DNA of 64,000 nucleotides from Streptomyces sp. GESEQ-35. GTDB lineage: Bacteria; Actinomycetota; Actinomycetes; Streptomycetales; Streptomycetaceae. The stretch covers positions 186,001 through 250,000 of the forward strand of contig NZ_JAFFSX010000011.1 of NCBI RefSeq assembly GCF_017948485.1, written 5' to 3'. Both the position numbers and the translations under genes were made by a program. The notes under the pieces are model-generated. The model had not been told where the DNA came from and made no database searches. It saw only the letters and a list, made by a program, of their open reading frames with translations. This document shows, one piece after another, positions 9,659-18,579 of this stretch. Positions within the stretch are counted from its first letter, which is position 1. The number at the start of each line of letters is the position of its first letter.

Positions 9659-10214
9659 AGGAGGCCGCGCCACCACCTCCGCGAAGATCGTGGTGGCCGG
9701 CGGCTTCGGCGTGGGCAAGACGACCTTCGTCGGCGCCGTCTCCGAGATCAACCCGCTGCGCACCGAGGCCGTGATGACGTCCGCGAGCGCGGGCATCGAC
9801 GACCTGACCCACACCGGGGACAAGACCACCACCACGGTGGCCATGGACTTCGGCCGTATCACGCTGGACCGGGACCTGATCCTGTACCTGTTCGGTACGC
9901 CGGGTCAGGACCGTTTCTGGTTCATGTGGGACGACCTGGTGCGCGGTGCCATCGGGGCCGTGGTCCTGGTGGACACCCGGCGCCTGGCCGACTGCTTCCC
10001 GGCGGTCGACTACTTCGAGAACAGCGGTCTGCCGTTCGTCGTCGCGCTCAACGGCTTCGACGGACACCAGCCGTACGCTCCCGAGGAAGTGCGCGAGGCG
10101 CTTCAGATCGGTCCGGACGCTCCGATCATCACGACGGATGCCCGACACCGGTCGGATGCGAAGAGTGCCCTGATCACACTGGTCGAGCACGCTCTCATGG
10201 CTCGTCTGAGGTAG
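9639..10214 (+). CDS. cvnD: CvnD, Ras-like small GTPase, first conservon
   Basis: 191 aa from GTG 9639, inside the end of cvnC and 7 nt after an embedded AAAGGG ribosome site. P-loop GGFGVGKTTFVG, switch region with the conserved DLTHTGDKTTTTVAMDFGRI, and the G3-like element YLFGTPGQDRFWFMW, where GTPGQ replaces the usual DxxGQ. The specificity motif is LNGFD instead of NKxD, as is normal for this family. Probably cycles between GTP and GDP under control of CvnB and the kinase-like CvnA. A hairpin terminator lies at 10384-10403. Confidence 0.93.
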   Translation: MDFASSEGGRATTSAKIVVAGGFGVGKTTFVGAVSEINPLRTEAVMTSASAGIDDLTHTGDKTTTTVAMDFGRITLDRDLILYLFGTPGQDRFWFMWDDLVRGAIGAVVLVDTRRLADCFPAVDYFENSGLPFVVALNGFDGHQPYAPEEVREALQIGPDAPIITTDARHRSDAKSALITLVEHALMARLR

Positions 10215-10383
10215 TGCTCCAGCCACACTCAAGTCGGAAGTGCCATACGGCAGTTGTCGTAGATGTCCCGGAGCCGGCTGTGTCCTTTGACACGGTCGGC
10301 GTCGGTGTTCATAACGTTTCGGCAGAGGAATCGGGTGGTACCGCCACGCGTCGCGGTCAACTCGTGTCGCTGCGCACACAAAG

Positions 10384-10403
10384 GCCCCGTCATTTGACGG
10401 GGC
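10384..10403 (+). terminator. Terminator of the first conservon
   Basis: 8-bp stem GCCCCGTC with an ATTT loop, followed by TCGCTCTTT. It ends the operon 170 bp after cvnD. Confidence 0.7.
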
Positions 10404-10510
10404 TCGCTCTTTATGACCGTTTTATCTGGGGCATACGGCGCTGGGAATGATCGGTTTCCACTGTTTGGAAGAGCGCAGGTCGTCGTGCTGGAATGCCTGA
10501 ACTGCCCAAT

Positions 10511-10545
10511 AGTCAATGACGTACTCACTAGTCGATGGCGTACTG
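10511..10545. promoter_or_regulatory. Imperfect 16-bp direct repeats before the second cvnA
   Basis: AGTCAATGACGTACTC (10511-10526) and AGTCGATGGCGTACTG (10530-10545) match at 13 of 16 positions with a 19-bp period, about two helical turns. This spacing suits binding of an activator or response regulator dimer. The second copy ends 60 bp before the cvnA start. Confidence 0.35.
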
Positions 10546-10605
10546 GGCTCTGAGAGACTGCGGCACAACGATAGGTGCCGACCCCGCCGGAAGGTTGTTG
10601 GTCGA

Positions 10606-13600
10606 GTGAGGCGAAGCAAGAACGGTCCCGAGCCGTCGTCGGCGCGGGGCAACTTCACCCCGCCGCCGCGCGGAGCGGCGCCCGCCCCTGTGCCCGGATC
10701 GGAACCAACGGCCGCCCCGGCTCCAAGCGGCGGCCGTTTCTCCCCGCGCAACTGGCGCGTGCCGACCCGGCTGAACGCGATTCTGCTCATACCCGTGGTG
10801 GTCGGCCTGGTCATGGGCGGCTTCCAGGTGAAGAGCTCGATCGATACCTGGCAGGAGGCCGAGGACGCGGAGAACACCGCGCGCCTGGTCCGTGCCTCCC
10901 TGAACTATGCCGCCGCGCTCTACAACGAGCGGGACATCTCGGCCGCGCCCCTGCTGAAGGGCAGCGCACAGACCACCAAGGACAAGGCCACCGTCACCGC
11001 GGCCCGCAGCGCCACCGACAAGGCCGCGGACACCTTCGACGAAGCGGCCCAGAACATGCCGCAGAAGGCCGGCCTGGAGCGCCGCCTGAGGCTGTTCCGC
11101 GACGAGGAGCCCAAGCTCGCCACGCTGCGTGCGGCCGCGTACACGAGCAAGCTCACCGGCGTGCAGACCGAAGAGGGCTACGTCGGGGTGGCGCACCCCC
11201 TCACCGAGTTCGCCAACGAGCTCGGTCTGGGCACCGGAAACATCACCAGCTACGGCCGGACCGTCTACGCCATCGAGCTCACCAAGGGAGCTCTGTCGCT
11301 TCAGCGTGCCATCGGCATGCACATGCTGATCAAGCCCGACACGGACGCCACGGGCTTCGGCAAGCAGCGCGTCGCCCTCTCCTCGTACGCCTATCTCGAA
11401 GGCATCGCCGTCGAGGAGTACATCGGCGGTGGTACCGCGGCGGACGAGCAGAAGCTCAAGGACGCCGAGACGCAGATCAAGGCCGACGGCGCGGCGATGG
11501 CCAAGCAGGCCGCCGCGGCCGCTGCCGCGAACGGCGGGGAGTACGTGCCTCCGCCGTCCAACCCGACCGACATGATCTCGGCGATCGCGACGATGGAGAG
11601 CCCGGACCCCAGCGTCCGTGAGGGCCTCGCCGAGAAGGGCATCACCGCGACCAACTTCTGGGCGGTGAACACCCTCAAGTACAACGCGTACCAGCAGATC
11701 GAGACGGACCTGGCCGACACCGCGGTGAACGAGGCCGCGACGATCGCCGACAACGCCAAGCGGGACGCCTTCATCGTGGGTGCCGCCGTCGTGGTCGCCC
11801 TGCTCGCCGCGTTCATCCTGGCCGGCATGGTGGCCCGCCAGATGAGCCGCTCGATGCGCCAGCTGCGCAACGCCGCCTTCGGCATCGCCGAGCAGCGGCT
11901 GCCGATGCTGGTCGACCAGCTCTCGCGCACCGACCCCGGCCGCGTCGACACCCGGGTCGCGCCCATCCCGATCACCTCCACGGACGAGATCGGCGAGGTC
12001 GCCCGCGCCTTCGACCAGGTCCACCGCGAGGCGGTCCGACTGGCCGCCGAGCAGGCCCTGCTGCGGGGCAACATCAACGCGATCTTCACCAACCTGTCGC
12101 GCCGCAACCAGTCGCTGATCGAGGGCCAGCTGACCCTGATCACCGAGCTGGAGAACAACGAGGCCGACCCGGACCAGCTGGAGAACCTCTTCAGGCTGGA
12201 CCACCTCGCGACCCGTATGCGCCGCAACGGCGAGAACCTCCTGGTCCTCGCCGGCGAGGAGCCGGGCCGCCGCTGGGACCAGCCGGTCCCGATGGTCGAC
12301 GTGCTGCGCGCCGCCTCCTCCGAGGTGGAGCAGTACGAGCGCATCGAGCTCTCCGGCGTCCCGGAGGCCGAGATCCACGGCCGCGCCGTCACCGACCTCG
12401 TGCACCTGCTCGCCGAGCTGCTGGAGAACGCGACCACGTTCTCCTCCCCGCAGACCAAGGTCCGCGTCACCGCGACCCGTCTCCCCGACGGCCGCGTGAT
12501 GATCGAGATCCACGACAAGGGCATCGGCCTCACCGCCGAGGACTTCGCGGACATCAACCACAAGCTGGCCAACCCGCCGACCGTGGACGCCGCGATCTCC
12601 CAGCGCATGGGCCTGTTCGTGGTCGGCCGGCTGTCCGACCGGCACGGCATCCGCGTCCAGCTGCGCCCCTCCGGTGAGCAGGCCGGTACGACGTCCCTGG
12701 TCATGCTGCCCGACGCGATCACCCACGGTGGTGGTGGCGAACAGCAGCCGCTCCAGGACGAGTTCACGGTCTCGCAGATCATCCCGGAGCGGGGCTTCCA
12801 GGGTGAGGACTTCAACCGTCAGCCGCTGCGCACCGCCGCCGAGCTCGGCTTCGACGACAGCCGCTACTCCGAGGTCCCGGACGACATACGTGAGCTGGAC
12901 CCCGTAGGCCGCTCCCTGATGCGCGAGGAGCGCAGGGCGGCCCTGGAGTCCCACAGCCCCCAGAACCCGGGCCAGCAGCCCGGCCAGGAGGCCCAGTACG
13001 CCGACGCGTTCGACGACGGGCAGCAGGGCTACGACAACAACCAGGCCGGCTACCCGGAGCAGTCCGGAGCGTACGACCAGCAGACGGCGTACGACGAGCG
13101 GCAGCAGACGGCCTACGGCGAGCCGCAGCGGTCGTCGTACGACGAGCAGTACTACGCGCCGAACGGCGGCCTGCCGCAGAACGACACGTTCTCGTCGAAC
13201 GGCGGCTACCCGGAACCCCCGTACGCGGAGCCGGTCCAGGACGACCGCTCGGCGGGCCGCGGCTCCGCACGGGAGACCTTCTCGCCCTTCGAGGAGCAGC
13301 AGCCGTACCAGGACGACTGGCCGCAGCAGAACGGCTACCAGGCCCCGTACGCTCCGGAGGCCCCGCAGCCGGAGTCGGCGCAGGCCGCTGACGTGAGCGA
13401 GCGGGACCGCGTAGGCTTCGAGCGTCCGGGACCGGCTCCCTCCGCGTCTCACGCGCTGACCGACGCCGGACTGCCCCGCCGCGGATCCACCCCCGCGAAC
13501 GGCAACGGCTCGCGGCCCACGAACCAGGAGCCGCCGGCTCCCGCATCCGCACCCGCACCCGCACCGGAGAACAACGGCAGCGGCAACGGCGACTGGCGCT

Positions 13601-13881
13601 CGTCCAACGACGCGCGCTGGCAGCAGGCCGCGGCGCTCCGCAAGCCCAAGGCGGGCGGAGTGACCTCCTCCGGTCTGCCGCGGCGGGTCCCCAAGGCCAA
13701 CCTGGTCGAGGGCACCGCCGAGTCGACCCCTCAGGGTGGCCCACAGGTCTCCCGCGCTCCCGAGGACGTCCGGGGCAGGCTGAGCAACCTGCGCCGCGGT
13801 GTCCAGCGGGGCCGCAGCGCGGGAAGTGAAACGAACGGCCAGGGCTTCGGTCCTGACAGCACCTACAACCAGGAGCGTTAG
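10606..13881 (+). CDS. cvnA: CvnA-type sensor histidine kinase-like protein, second conservon
   Basis: 1091 aa from GTG 10606 (GGAAGG upstream, codon bias begins here). Short Pro/Ala-rich N-terminus, membrane helix (about 56-76), a large extracytoplasmic nitrate/nitrite-sensor-like domain, second helix (about 388-411), HAMP linker, RLDHLATRMRRNGENL (about 532), and a GHKL ATPase (LLENATTFSS, IHDKGIGLT, QRMGLFVVGRLS). The kinase core is very close to that of the first CvnA but the sensory domain is clearly diverged, so the two systems probably sense different signals. The 380-residue tail is rich in Tyr, Gln and Pro and ends in the shared block AGGVTSSGLPRRVPKANLV plus RAPEDVRGRLSNLRRGV. Confidence 0.9.
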   Translation: MRRSKNGPEPSSARGNFTPPPRGAAPAPVPGSEPTAAPAPSGGRFSPRNWRVPTRLNAILLIPVVVGLVMGGFQVKSSIDTWQEAEDAENTARLVRASLNYAAALYNERDISAAPLLKGSAQTTKDKATVTAARSATDKAADTFDEAAQNMPQKAGLERRLRLFRDEEPKLATLRAAAYTSKLTGVQTEEGYVGVAHPLTEFANELGLGTGNITSYGRTVYAIELTKGALSLQRAIGMHMLIKPDTDATGFGKQRVALSSYAYLEGIAVEEYIGGGTAADEQKLKDAETQIKADGAAMAKQAAAAAAANGGEYVPPPSNPTDMISAIATMESPDPSVREGLAEKGITATNFWAVNTLKYNAYQQIETDLADTAVNEAATIADNAKRDAFIVGAAVVVALLAAFILAGMVARQMSRSMRQLRNAAFGIAEQRLPMLVDQLSRTDPGRVDTRVAPIPITSTDEIGEVARAFDQVHREAVRLAAEQALLRGNINAIFTNLSRRNQSLIEGQLTLITELENNEADPDQLENLFRLDHLATRMRRNGENLLVLAGEEPGRRWDQPVPMVDVLRAASSEVEQYERIELSGVPEAEIHGRAVTDLVHLLAELLENATTFSSPQTKVRVTATRLPDGRVMIEIHDKGIGLTAEDFADINHKLANPPTVDAAISQRMGLFVVGRLSDRHGIRVQLRPSGEQAGTTSLVMLPDAITHGGGGEQQPLQDEFTVSQIIPERGFQGEDFNRQPLRTAAELGFDDSRYSEVPDDIRELDPVGRSLMREERRAALESHSPQNPGQQPGQEAQYADAFDDGQQGYDNNQAGYPEQSGAYDQQTAYDERQQTAYGEPQRSSYDEQYYAPNGGLPQNDTFSSNGGYPEPPYAEPVQDDRSAGRGSARETFSPFEEQQPYQDDWPQQNGYQAPYAPEAPQPESAQAADVSERDRVGFERPGPAPSASHALTDAGLPRRGSTPANGNGSRPTNQEPPAPASAPAPAPENNGSGNGDWRSSNDARWQQAAALRKPKAGGVTSSGLPRRVPKANLVEGTAESTPQGGPQVSRAPEDVRGRLSNLRRGVQRGRSAGSETNGQGFGPDSTYNQER

Positions 13882-13891
13882 TGTGAGCCCG

Positions 13892-14305
13892 ATGAGCCAG
13901 GCGGCACAGAACCTGAACTGGTTGATCACCAACTTCGTGGACAACACCCCCGGGGTGTCCCACACGGTGGTGGTCTCCGCCGACGGACTCCTTCTGGCGA
14001 TGTCCGAAGGCTTTCCGCGCGACCGCGCCGACCAGCTCGCGGCGGTCGCCTCCGGTCTGACCTCACTGACCGCCGGTGCCTCGCGCATCTTCGAGGGCGG
14101 CAGTGTGAACCAGACGGTTGTGGAGATGGAGAGGGGATTCCTCTTCATCATGTCCATCTCCGACGGTTCGTCGCTCGCAGTTCTTGCACACCCGGAGGCG
14201 GACATCGGCCTCGTTGGGTACGAGATGGCGCTTCTGGTGGACCGTGCCGGTACGGTCCTGACCCCTGATCTGCGTGCGGAGCTCCAAGGGAGCCTTCTCA
14301 ACTAA
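13892..14305 (+). CDS. cvnB: CvnB, roadblock/LC7 protein, second conservon
   Basis: 137 aa from ATG 13892; a GTG at 13883 directly after the cvnA stop is an alternative, with AGGAG upstream as in the first operon. Same roadblock domain as the first CvnB; visible differences are few, for example GGSVNQTVVEM against GGDVAQTVVEM. The first 60 bp of the two genes are almost identical at DNA level, a sign of recent duplication or gene conversion. Likely partner of CvnD. Confidence 0.93.
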   Translation: MSQAAQNLNWLITNFVDNTPGVSHTVVVSADGLLLAMSEGFPRDRADQLAAVASGLTSLTAGASRIFEGGSVNQTVVEMERGFLFIMSISDGSSLAVLAHPEADIGLVGYEMALLVDRAGTVLTPDLRAELQGSLLN

Positions 14306-14400
14306 CAGACAGACGGTGCGTTTTGGCGTCCCGTGGCCGTAAGGTTTCGGGACGCGGCTACCACAGTGATGGGTGCCCGGCACAGTCGGAGGAGGAGAAA

Positions 14401-14997
14401 GTGGCAACACCCCCAGGCGGTTCGTCTTCGGGCAACTGGTCGTACGGCCCTGGCCAGGGCCAGGGCCACGGCCAGGACGACGGGTCGGCGAACCGGTACA
14501 ACTTCCCCTCCGCACCGAGCCCGCGGCGGCAGCCGTACGCGCCTCAGGGGCCGCAGGGTCCCGGACCGTCGCCGTACGACCAGCCGCAGGCGCCGCGCAT
14601 CCAGCCGGTGCAGCCGCAGCGACGCAACCCTGAGCCGGCGCCCGCAGGGGCGTCGAACAACCCCCTGGTGCGCCCGTACGCCATGACGGGCGGCCGCACC
14701 AGGCCGCGGTACCAGCTCGCCATCGAGGCACTGGTGCACACCACCGCGCAGCCGCACCAGATGCAGGGCCAGCTGCCCGAGCATCAGCGGATCTGCAACC
14801 TCTGCCGAGAGATCAAGTCGGTGGCCGAGGTCTCGGCTCTCCTCACGATCCCCCTCGGCGTGGCCAGGATCCTCGTCGCCGACTTGGCGGAGGCGGGCCT
14901 GGTCGCCATCCATCAGCCCGGCGGCGACGAGAACGCCGGCGGCCAGCCAGACGTGACACTGCTCGAAAGGGTGCTCAGTGGACTTCGCAAGCTCTAG
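14401..14997 (+). CDS. cvnC: CvnC, DUF742 protein with a Pro/Gln-rich N-terminal extension, second conservon
   Basis: 198 aa from GTG 14401, directly after GGAGGAGAAA. Compared with the first CvnC it has about 70 extra N-terminal residues rich in Gly, Pro and Gln (GGSSSGNWSYGPGQGQGHG), probably disordered, before the DUF742 domain starts at LVRPYAMTGGRTRPRYQL. The C-terminus LLERVLSGLRKL is identical and overlaps the start of cvnD by 20 bp. Confidence 0.92.
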   Translation: MATPPGGSSSGNWSYGPGQGQGHGQDDGSANRYNFPSAPSPRRQPYAPQGPQGPGPSPYDQPQAPRIQPVQPQRRNPEPAPAGASNNPLVRPYAMTGGRTRPRYQLAIEALVHTTAQPHQMQGQLPEHQRICNLCREIKSVAEVSALLTIPLGVARILVADLAEAGLVAIHQPGGDENAGGQPDVTLLERVLSGLRKL

Positions 14998-15559
14998 CGG
15001 AGGGCCTTCCCGCTCCACCACGTCCGCGAAGATCGTGGTGGCCGGCGGCTTCGGCGTGGGCAAGACCACGTTCGTCGGCGCCGTCTCGGAGATCAACCCG
15101 CTGCGCACCGAGGCCGTCATGACGTCCGCATCCGCGGGCATCGACGACCTCACCCACACCGGAGACAAGACCACCACCACGGTGGCCATGGACTTCGGCC
15201 GTATCACACTGGACCAGGACCTGATCCTGTACCTGTTCGGCACCCCCGGCCAGGACCGCTTCTGGTTCATGTGGGACGACCTGGTGCGCGGCGCCATCGG
15301 CGCGATCGTCCTGGTCGACACCCGCCGTCTCGCCGACTGCTTCCCCGCGGTCGACTACTTCGAGAACAGCGGCCTGCCCTTCGTGATCGCCCTCAACGGC
15401 TTCGACGGCCAGCAGCCGTACAACCCCGACGAGGTCCGCGAAGCGCTCCAGATCGGCCCAGACACCCCGATCATCACGACGGACGCCCGGCACCGCGCTG
15501 ACGCCAAGTCGGCGCTGATCACGCTCGTGGAGCACGCCTTGATGGCGCGACTCCGGTAG
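14978..15559 (+). CDS. cvnD: CvnD, Ras-like small GTPase, second conservon
   Basis: 193 aa from GTG 14978 inside the end of cvnC. Same motifs as the first CvnD: GGFGVGKTTFVG P-loop, TPGQDRFWFMW, LNGFDG. The protein differs mainly by a short insert near the N-terminus (GGPSRSTTSAK) and scattered conservative changes. Last gene of the operon; a strong terminator follows 18 bp after the stop. Confidence 0.93.
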   Translation: MDFASSSGGPSRSTTSAKIVVAGGFGVGKTTFVGAVSEINPLRTEAVMTSASAGIDDLTHTGDKTTTTVAMDFGRITLDQDLILYLFGTPGQDRFWFMWDDLVRGAIGAIVLVDTRRLADCFPAVDYFENSGLPFVIALNGFDGQQPYNPDEVREALQIGPDTPIITTDARHRADAKSALITLVEHALMARLR

Positions 15560-15577
15560 TAACACCTCGCAGACACC

Positions 15578-15611
15578 GAGAAGGGCCCCTCCGTCAGGAG
15601 GGGCCCTTCTC
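15578..15611. terminator. Strong bidirectional terminator
   Basis: Perfect 15-bp stem GAGAAGGGCCCCTCC with a GTCA loop, between the convergent cvnD and accE genes. Confidence 0.88.
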
Positions 15612-15639
15612 TTGTGTGGAACCGGTTGAGCGGCGCAGC

Positions 15640-15834
15640 CTAGCCGTGCCAGCTGTGCGGCGCACGGAAACCCGGCTCGCGCTCCAGGCGGCGCCAGCCT
15701 GCCTTGGGGTGACCGCGGTGGGGCTGGTCCGTGGACGGCTGGGCGGCGGCGCGGGCGAGCAGGATCGCCGTAATGGCGGCGACCTCCTCGGGCTCGGCGT
15801 GGCCCTTCTCGACGCGGATGTCAGGGGTGCTCAT
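15640..15834 (-). CDS. accE: Acyl-CoA carboxylase epsilon subunit
   Basis: 64 aa, ATG preceded by GGAGACTG. Short and charged, with the family features RVEKGHAEPEEVAAITAILL in the N-terminal half and the tail GWRRLEREPGFRAPHSW. Epsilon subunits stabilise and stimulate actinobacterial acyl-CoA carboxylases. It lies 57 bp downstream of accB on the same strand, the usual arrangement. Confidence 0.92.
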   Translation of the reverse strand: MSTPDIRVEKGHAEPEEVAAITAILLARAAAQPSTDQPHRGHPKAGWRRLEREPGFRAPHSWHG

Positions 15835-15891
15835 AGGTCTCAGTCTCCGTGAGAGAGGTTTCCGCGCGGGTAGCGCGAAGGGTCCGCGGGG

Positions 15892-17487
15892 TTACTGCGG
15901 AGGGTTGCCGTGCTTGCGGGACGGCAGGTCGGCGTGCTTGGTGTGGAGCATCGCCAGGGATTTGATCAGGACCTCGCGGGTTTCCGCCGGGTCGATCACG
16001 TCGTCCACCAGACCGCGCTCGGCCGCGTAATACGGGTGCATGAGCTCGGACTTGTACTCCTTGACCATCTTCTGGCGCATGGCCTCGGGGTCCTCGGCCT
16101 CGGCGATCTGGCGGCGGAAGATGACGTTGGCCGCGCCTTCCGCGCCCATCACGGCGATCTCGTTGGTGGGCCAGGCGTACGTCAGGTCCGCACCGATGGA
16201 CTGGCTGTCCATGACGATGTACGCACCTCCGTAGGCCTTGCGCAGGATCAGCGAGATCCGCGGCACCGTCGCGTTGCAGTACGCGTACAGCAGCTTCGCT
16301 CCGTGGCGGATGATCCCGCCGTGCTCCTGGTCGACACCGGGAAGGAACCCCGGTACGTCCAGGAAAGTGACGATCGGAATGTTAAAAGCGTCACACATCT
16401 GGACAAAGCGCGCAGCTTTTTCCGATGCCTCGATGTCCAGGACGCCGGCGAGGGTCTGCGGCTGGTTGGCGATGATGCCGACCACCTGGCCGTCGAGCCG
16501 GGCCAGCGCGCAGATGATGTTGCGGGCCCAGCGCTCGTGCACCTCGAGGTAGTCGCCGTCGTCGACGATCTCCTCGATCACCTTCGTCATGTCGTACGGC
16601 CGGTTGCCGTCCGCGGGGACGAGGTCCAGCAGGACGTCGCCGCGGCGGTCCGGGGTGTCGGAGGACTCGACCCGCGGCGGGTTCTCGCGGTTGTTCTGCG
16701 GGAGCATCGACAGGAGGTAGCGCACCTCGGAGAGGCAGGTCTCCTCGTCGTCGTAGGCGAAGTGGCACACCCCGGAGGTCTCGGCGTGCACGTCCGCGCC
16801 GCCGAGGCCGTTCTGGGTGATCTCCTCGCCGGTGACCGCCTTGACCACGTCCGGGCCGGTGATGAACATCTGCGAGGTCTCACGGACCATGAACACGAAG
16901 TCCGTGAGGGCGGGGCTGTAGGCCGCGCCGCCCGCGCACGGGCCCAGCATCACCGAGATCTGCGGGATCACGCCGGAGGCCTTGGTGTTGCGCTGGAAGA
17001 TCCCGCCGTACCCGGCGAGCGCGCTCACGCCCTCCTGGATCCGGGCGCCCGCACCGTCGTTGAGGGACACCAGCGGCGCACCGGCCGCGATGGCCATGTC
17101 CATGATCTTGTGGATCTTCGTGGCGTGGGCCTCGCCCAGCGCACCGCCGAAGATCCGGAAGTCGTGCGCGTACACGAAGACCGTCCGGCCTTCGACCGTG
17201 CCCCAGCCGGTGATCACACCGTCCGTGTAGGGCTTCTTGGTCTCCAGACCGAACCCGGTGGCCCGGTGCCGGCGCAACTGCTCGACTTCCCGGAAGGACT
17301 CGGGGTCCAGCAGCAGCTCGATCCGCTCGCGCGCGGTCAGCTTGCCCTTGGCGTGCTGCGCCGTCGTCGCCTTCTCGCTCGGCCCCGCCACCGCCTGCGC
17401 ACGGATCTCGTGCAGCTCGGCCACTCGCCCGCGGGCGTCGGTCGGCTCGCTCGTGGACTCACCCGGCGCCTCATCCAAAACGGTCAT
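15892..17487 (-). CDS. accB: Acyl-CoA carboxylase beta (carboxyltransferase) subunit
   Basis: 531 aa. Carboxyltransferase of the biotin-dependent complex that makes malonyl-CoA or methylmalonyl-CoA for fatty acid and polyketide synthesis; works with a separate biotinylated alpha subunit not in this window. Motifs: GKLTARERIELLLDPESF, two crotonase-like halves with oxyanion-hole glycines (SLNDGAGARIQEGV, GPCAGGAAYSPAL; FLDVPGFLPGVDQE, RKAYGGAYIVMDS). In AYGGAYI an Ile occupies the position known to set specificity (Asp in propionyl-specific PccB), so acetyl-CoA should be accepted. Transcribed with accE. Confidence 0.93.
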   Translation of the reverse strand: MTVLDEAPGESTSEPTDARGRVAELHEIRAQAVAGPSEKATTAQHAKGKLTARERIELLLDPESFREVEQLRRHRATGFGLETKKPYTDGVITGWGTVEGRTVFVYAHDFRIFGGALGEAHATKIHKIMDMAIAAGAPLVSLNDGAGARIQEGVSALAGYGGIFQRNTKASGVIPQISVMLGPCAGGAAYSPALTDFVFMVRETSQMFITGPDVVKAVTGEEITQNGLGGADVHAETSGVCHFAYDDEETCLSEVRYLLSMLPQNNRENPPRVESSDTPDRRGDVLLDLVPADGNRPYDMTKVIEEIVDDGDYLEVHERWARNIICALARLDGQVVGIIANQPQTLAGVLDIEASEKAARFVQMCDAFNIPIVTFLDVPGFLPGVDQEHGGIIRHGAKLLYAYCNATVPRISLILRKAYGGAYIVMDSQSIGADLTYAWPTNEIAVMGAEGAANVIFRRQIAEAEDPEAMRQKMVKEYKSELMHPYYAAERGLVDDVIDPAETREVLIKSLAMLHTKHADLPSRKHGNPPQ

Positions 17488-17793
17488 GTAGCGACCTTAC
17501 GAAGGACAGCAAGGAAAGCGGGCCGTTGACTCCGTACAGTCTCCGGCCCGTTTTCCTGGTACCCCTGAACAGAACCTCGACGGCATGCAGCCGTTCCGAC
17601 TGCTCAGAGGGGATTGCGCTTGTAGAGGTCACACAAAGCCGTCAGCTGAGAGTCGCCTCACATTCATGTGTGGCACATGCCATCGCCGGAGTGACATGGA
17701 GGCGATCGGCGGGCTCACCGTACCGTGTGACCATGCGTCCGGACCGGATAGCCTGGGCGTCCATAAATTCTCAGTGAGGGGCGCAAGAATCCC
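17488..17793. other. 306-bp divergent intergenic region
   Basis: Lies between accB (minus) and the FAH-family gene (plus). It must hold both promoters. Composition is less GC-rich than the genes (for example around 17630-17690). No clear promoter boxes or small gene seen. Confidence 0.4.
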
Positions 17794-18579
17794 GTGCGCA
17801 TCGCCAGATTCTCCATCGACGGGAACGTCGCCTTCGGCGCGGTCGAGGGTGACAAGCCGGACGAGCTCGTCCTGGACATCATCAAGGGCATCCCGTTCGC
17901 GGACTTCGAGCTGAGCGGCACGAAGGTCCCGGTCAGCAAGGTCCGGCTGCTGCCGCCCATGCTCCCGAACAAGGTGATCGCCTTCGGCCGCAACTACGCG
18001 GAGCACGCCAAGGAGCTCGGCAACGAGGTCCCGGACGCCCCCTTCGCCTTCTTCAAGCCGTCGACCTCCGTGATCGGCCCGGGCGACGAGATCCAGTACC
18101 CGTCGTTCTCCGAGTCCCTGCACCACGAGGCCGAGCTGGCCGTCGTCATCGGCCGGATGTGCCGCGAGGTCCCGCGCGAGCGCGCGAACGATGTGATCCT
18201 CGGCTACACGGCGGCGAACGACGTCACCGCCCGCGACGTACAGAAGCGTGAGAAGCAGTGGGCCCGCGCCAAGGGCTTCGACACGTCCTGCCCGCTGGGC
18301 CCCTGGATCGAGACGGACCTCGACCTCGCCACGGCCTCCGACCTCACGATCCAGTGCACGGTCAACGGCCAGCAGCGCCAGCTCGGACGTACGTCGGACA
18401 TGATCACGCCCATCGCGGACCTGATCGCGAACATCACCGAGGCCATGACGCTGCTCCCCGGCGACGTGATCCTCACGGGCACCCCGGCAGGGGTCGGCCC
18501 GCTCAACGTCGGCGACGAGGTCGCCGTCACCATCGAAGGCATCGGCACTCTCACCAACAAGGTTGTCAAGCGTGGCTAG
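17794..18579 (+). CDS. Fumarylacetoacetate hydrolase (FAH) family protein
   Basis: 261 aa, GTG start with GAGGGG 11 nt upstream. FAH fold signature: [32 protein letters not shown], metal-binding acids in [12 protein letters not shown] (the HxExE motif) and [14 protein letters not shown], then GKGFDT-like [14 protein letters not shown] and [13 protein letters not shown]. Family members hydrolyse or decarboxylate diketo acids (fumarylpyruvate, oxaloacetate, 2-hydroxyhepta-dienedioate); which one cannot be told here. The stop codon overlaps the start of gltX by 8 bp, so the two genes are translationally coupled. Confidence 0.9.
   Translation: MRIARFSIDGNVAFGAVEGDKPDELVLDIIKGIPFADFELSGTKVPVSKVRLLPPMLPNKVIAFGRNYAEHAKELGNEVPDAPFAFFKPSTSVIGPGDEIQYPSFSESLHHEAELAVVIGRMCREVPRERANDVILGYTAANDVTARDVQKREKQWARAKGFDTSCPLGPWIETDLDLATASDLTIQCTVNGQQRQLGRTSDMITPIADLIANITEAMTLLPGDVILTGTPAGVGPLNVGDEVAVTIEGIGTLTNKVVKRG

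Larger units (their letters stand above)
10215..10605. other. 391-bp spacer between the two conservons
   Basis: Contains the terminator of the first conservon (10384-10403) and a pair of imperfect direct repeats (10511-10545) near the second cvnA. An in-frame extension of cvnA back to 10516 lacks codon bias and is not treated as coding. No other gene is seen. Confidence 0.6.

Noticed and set aside
10516-10605. Extension of the second CvnA back to an ATG at 10516
   Set aside because: Codons are AT-rich at third positions and the region holds direct repeats typical of a promoter area.
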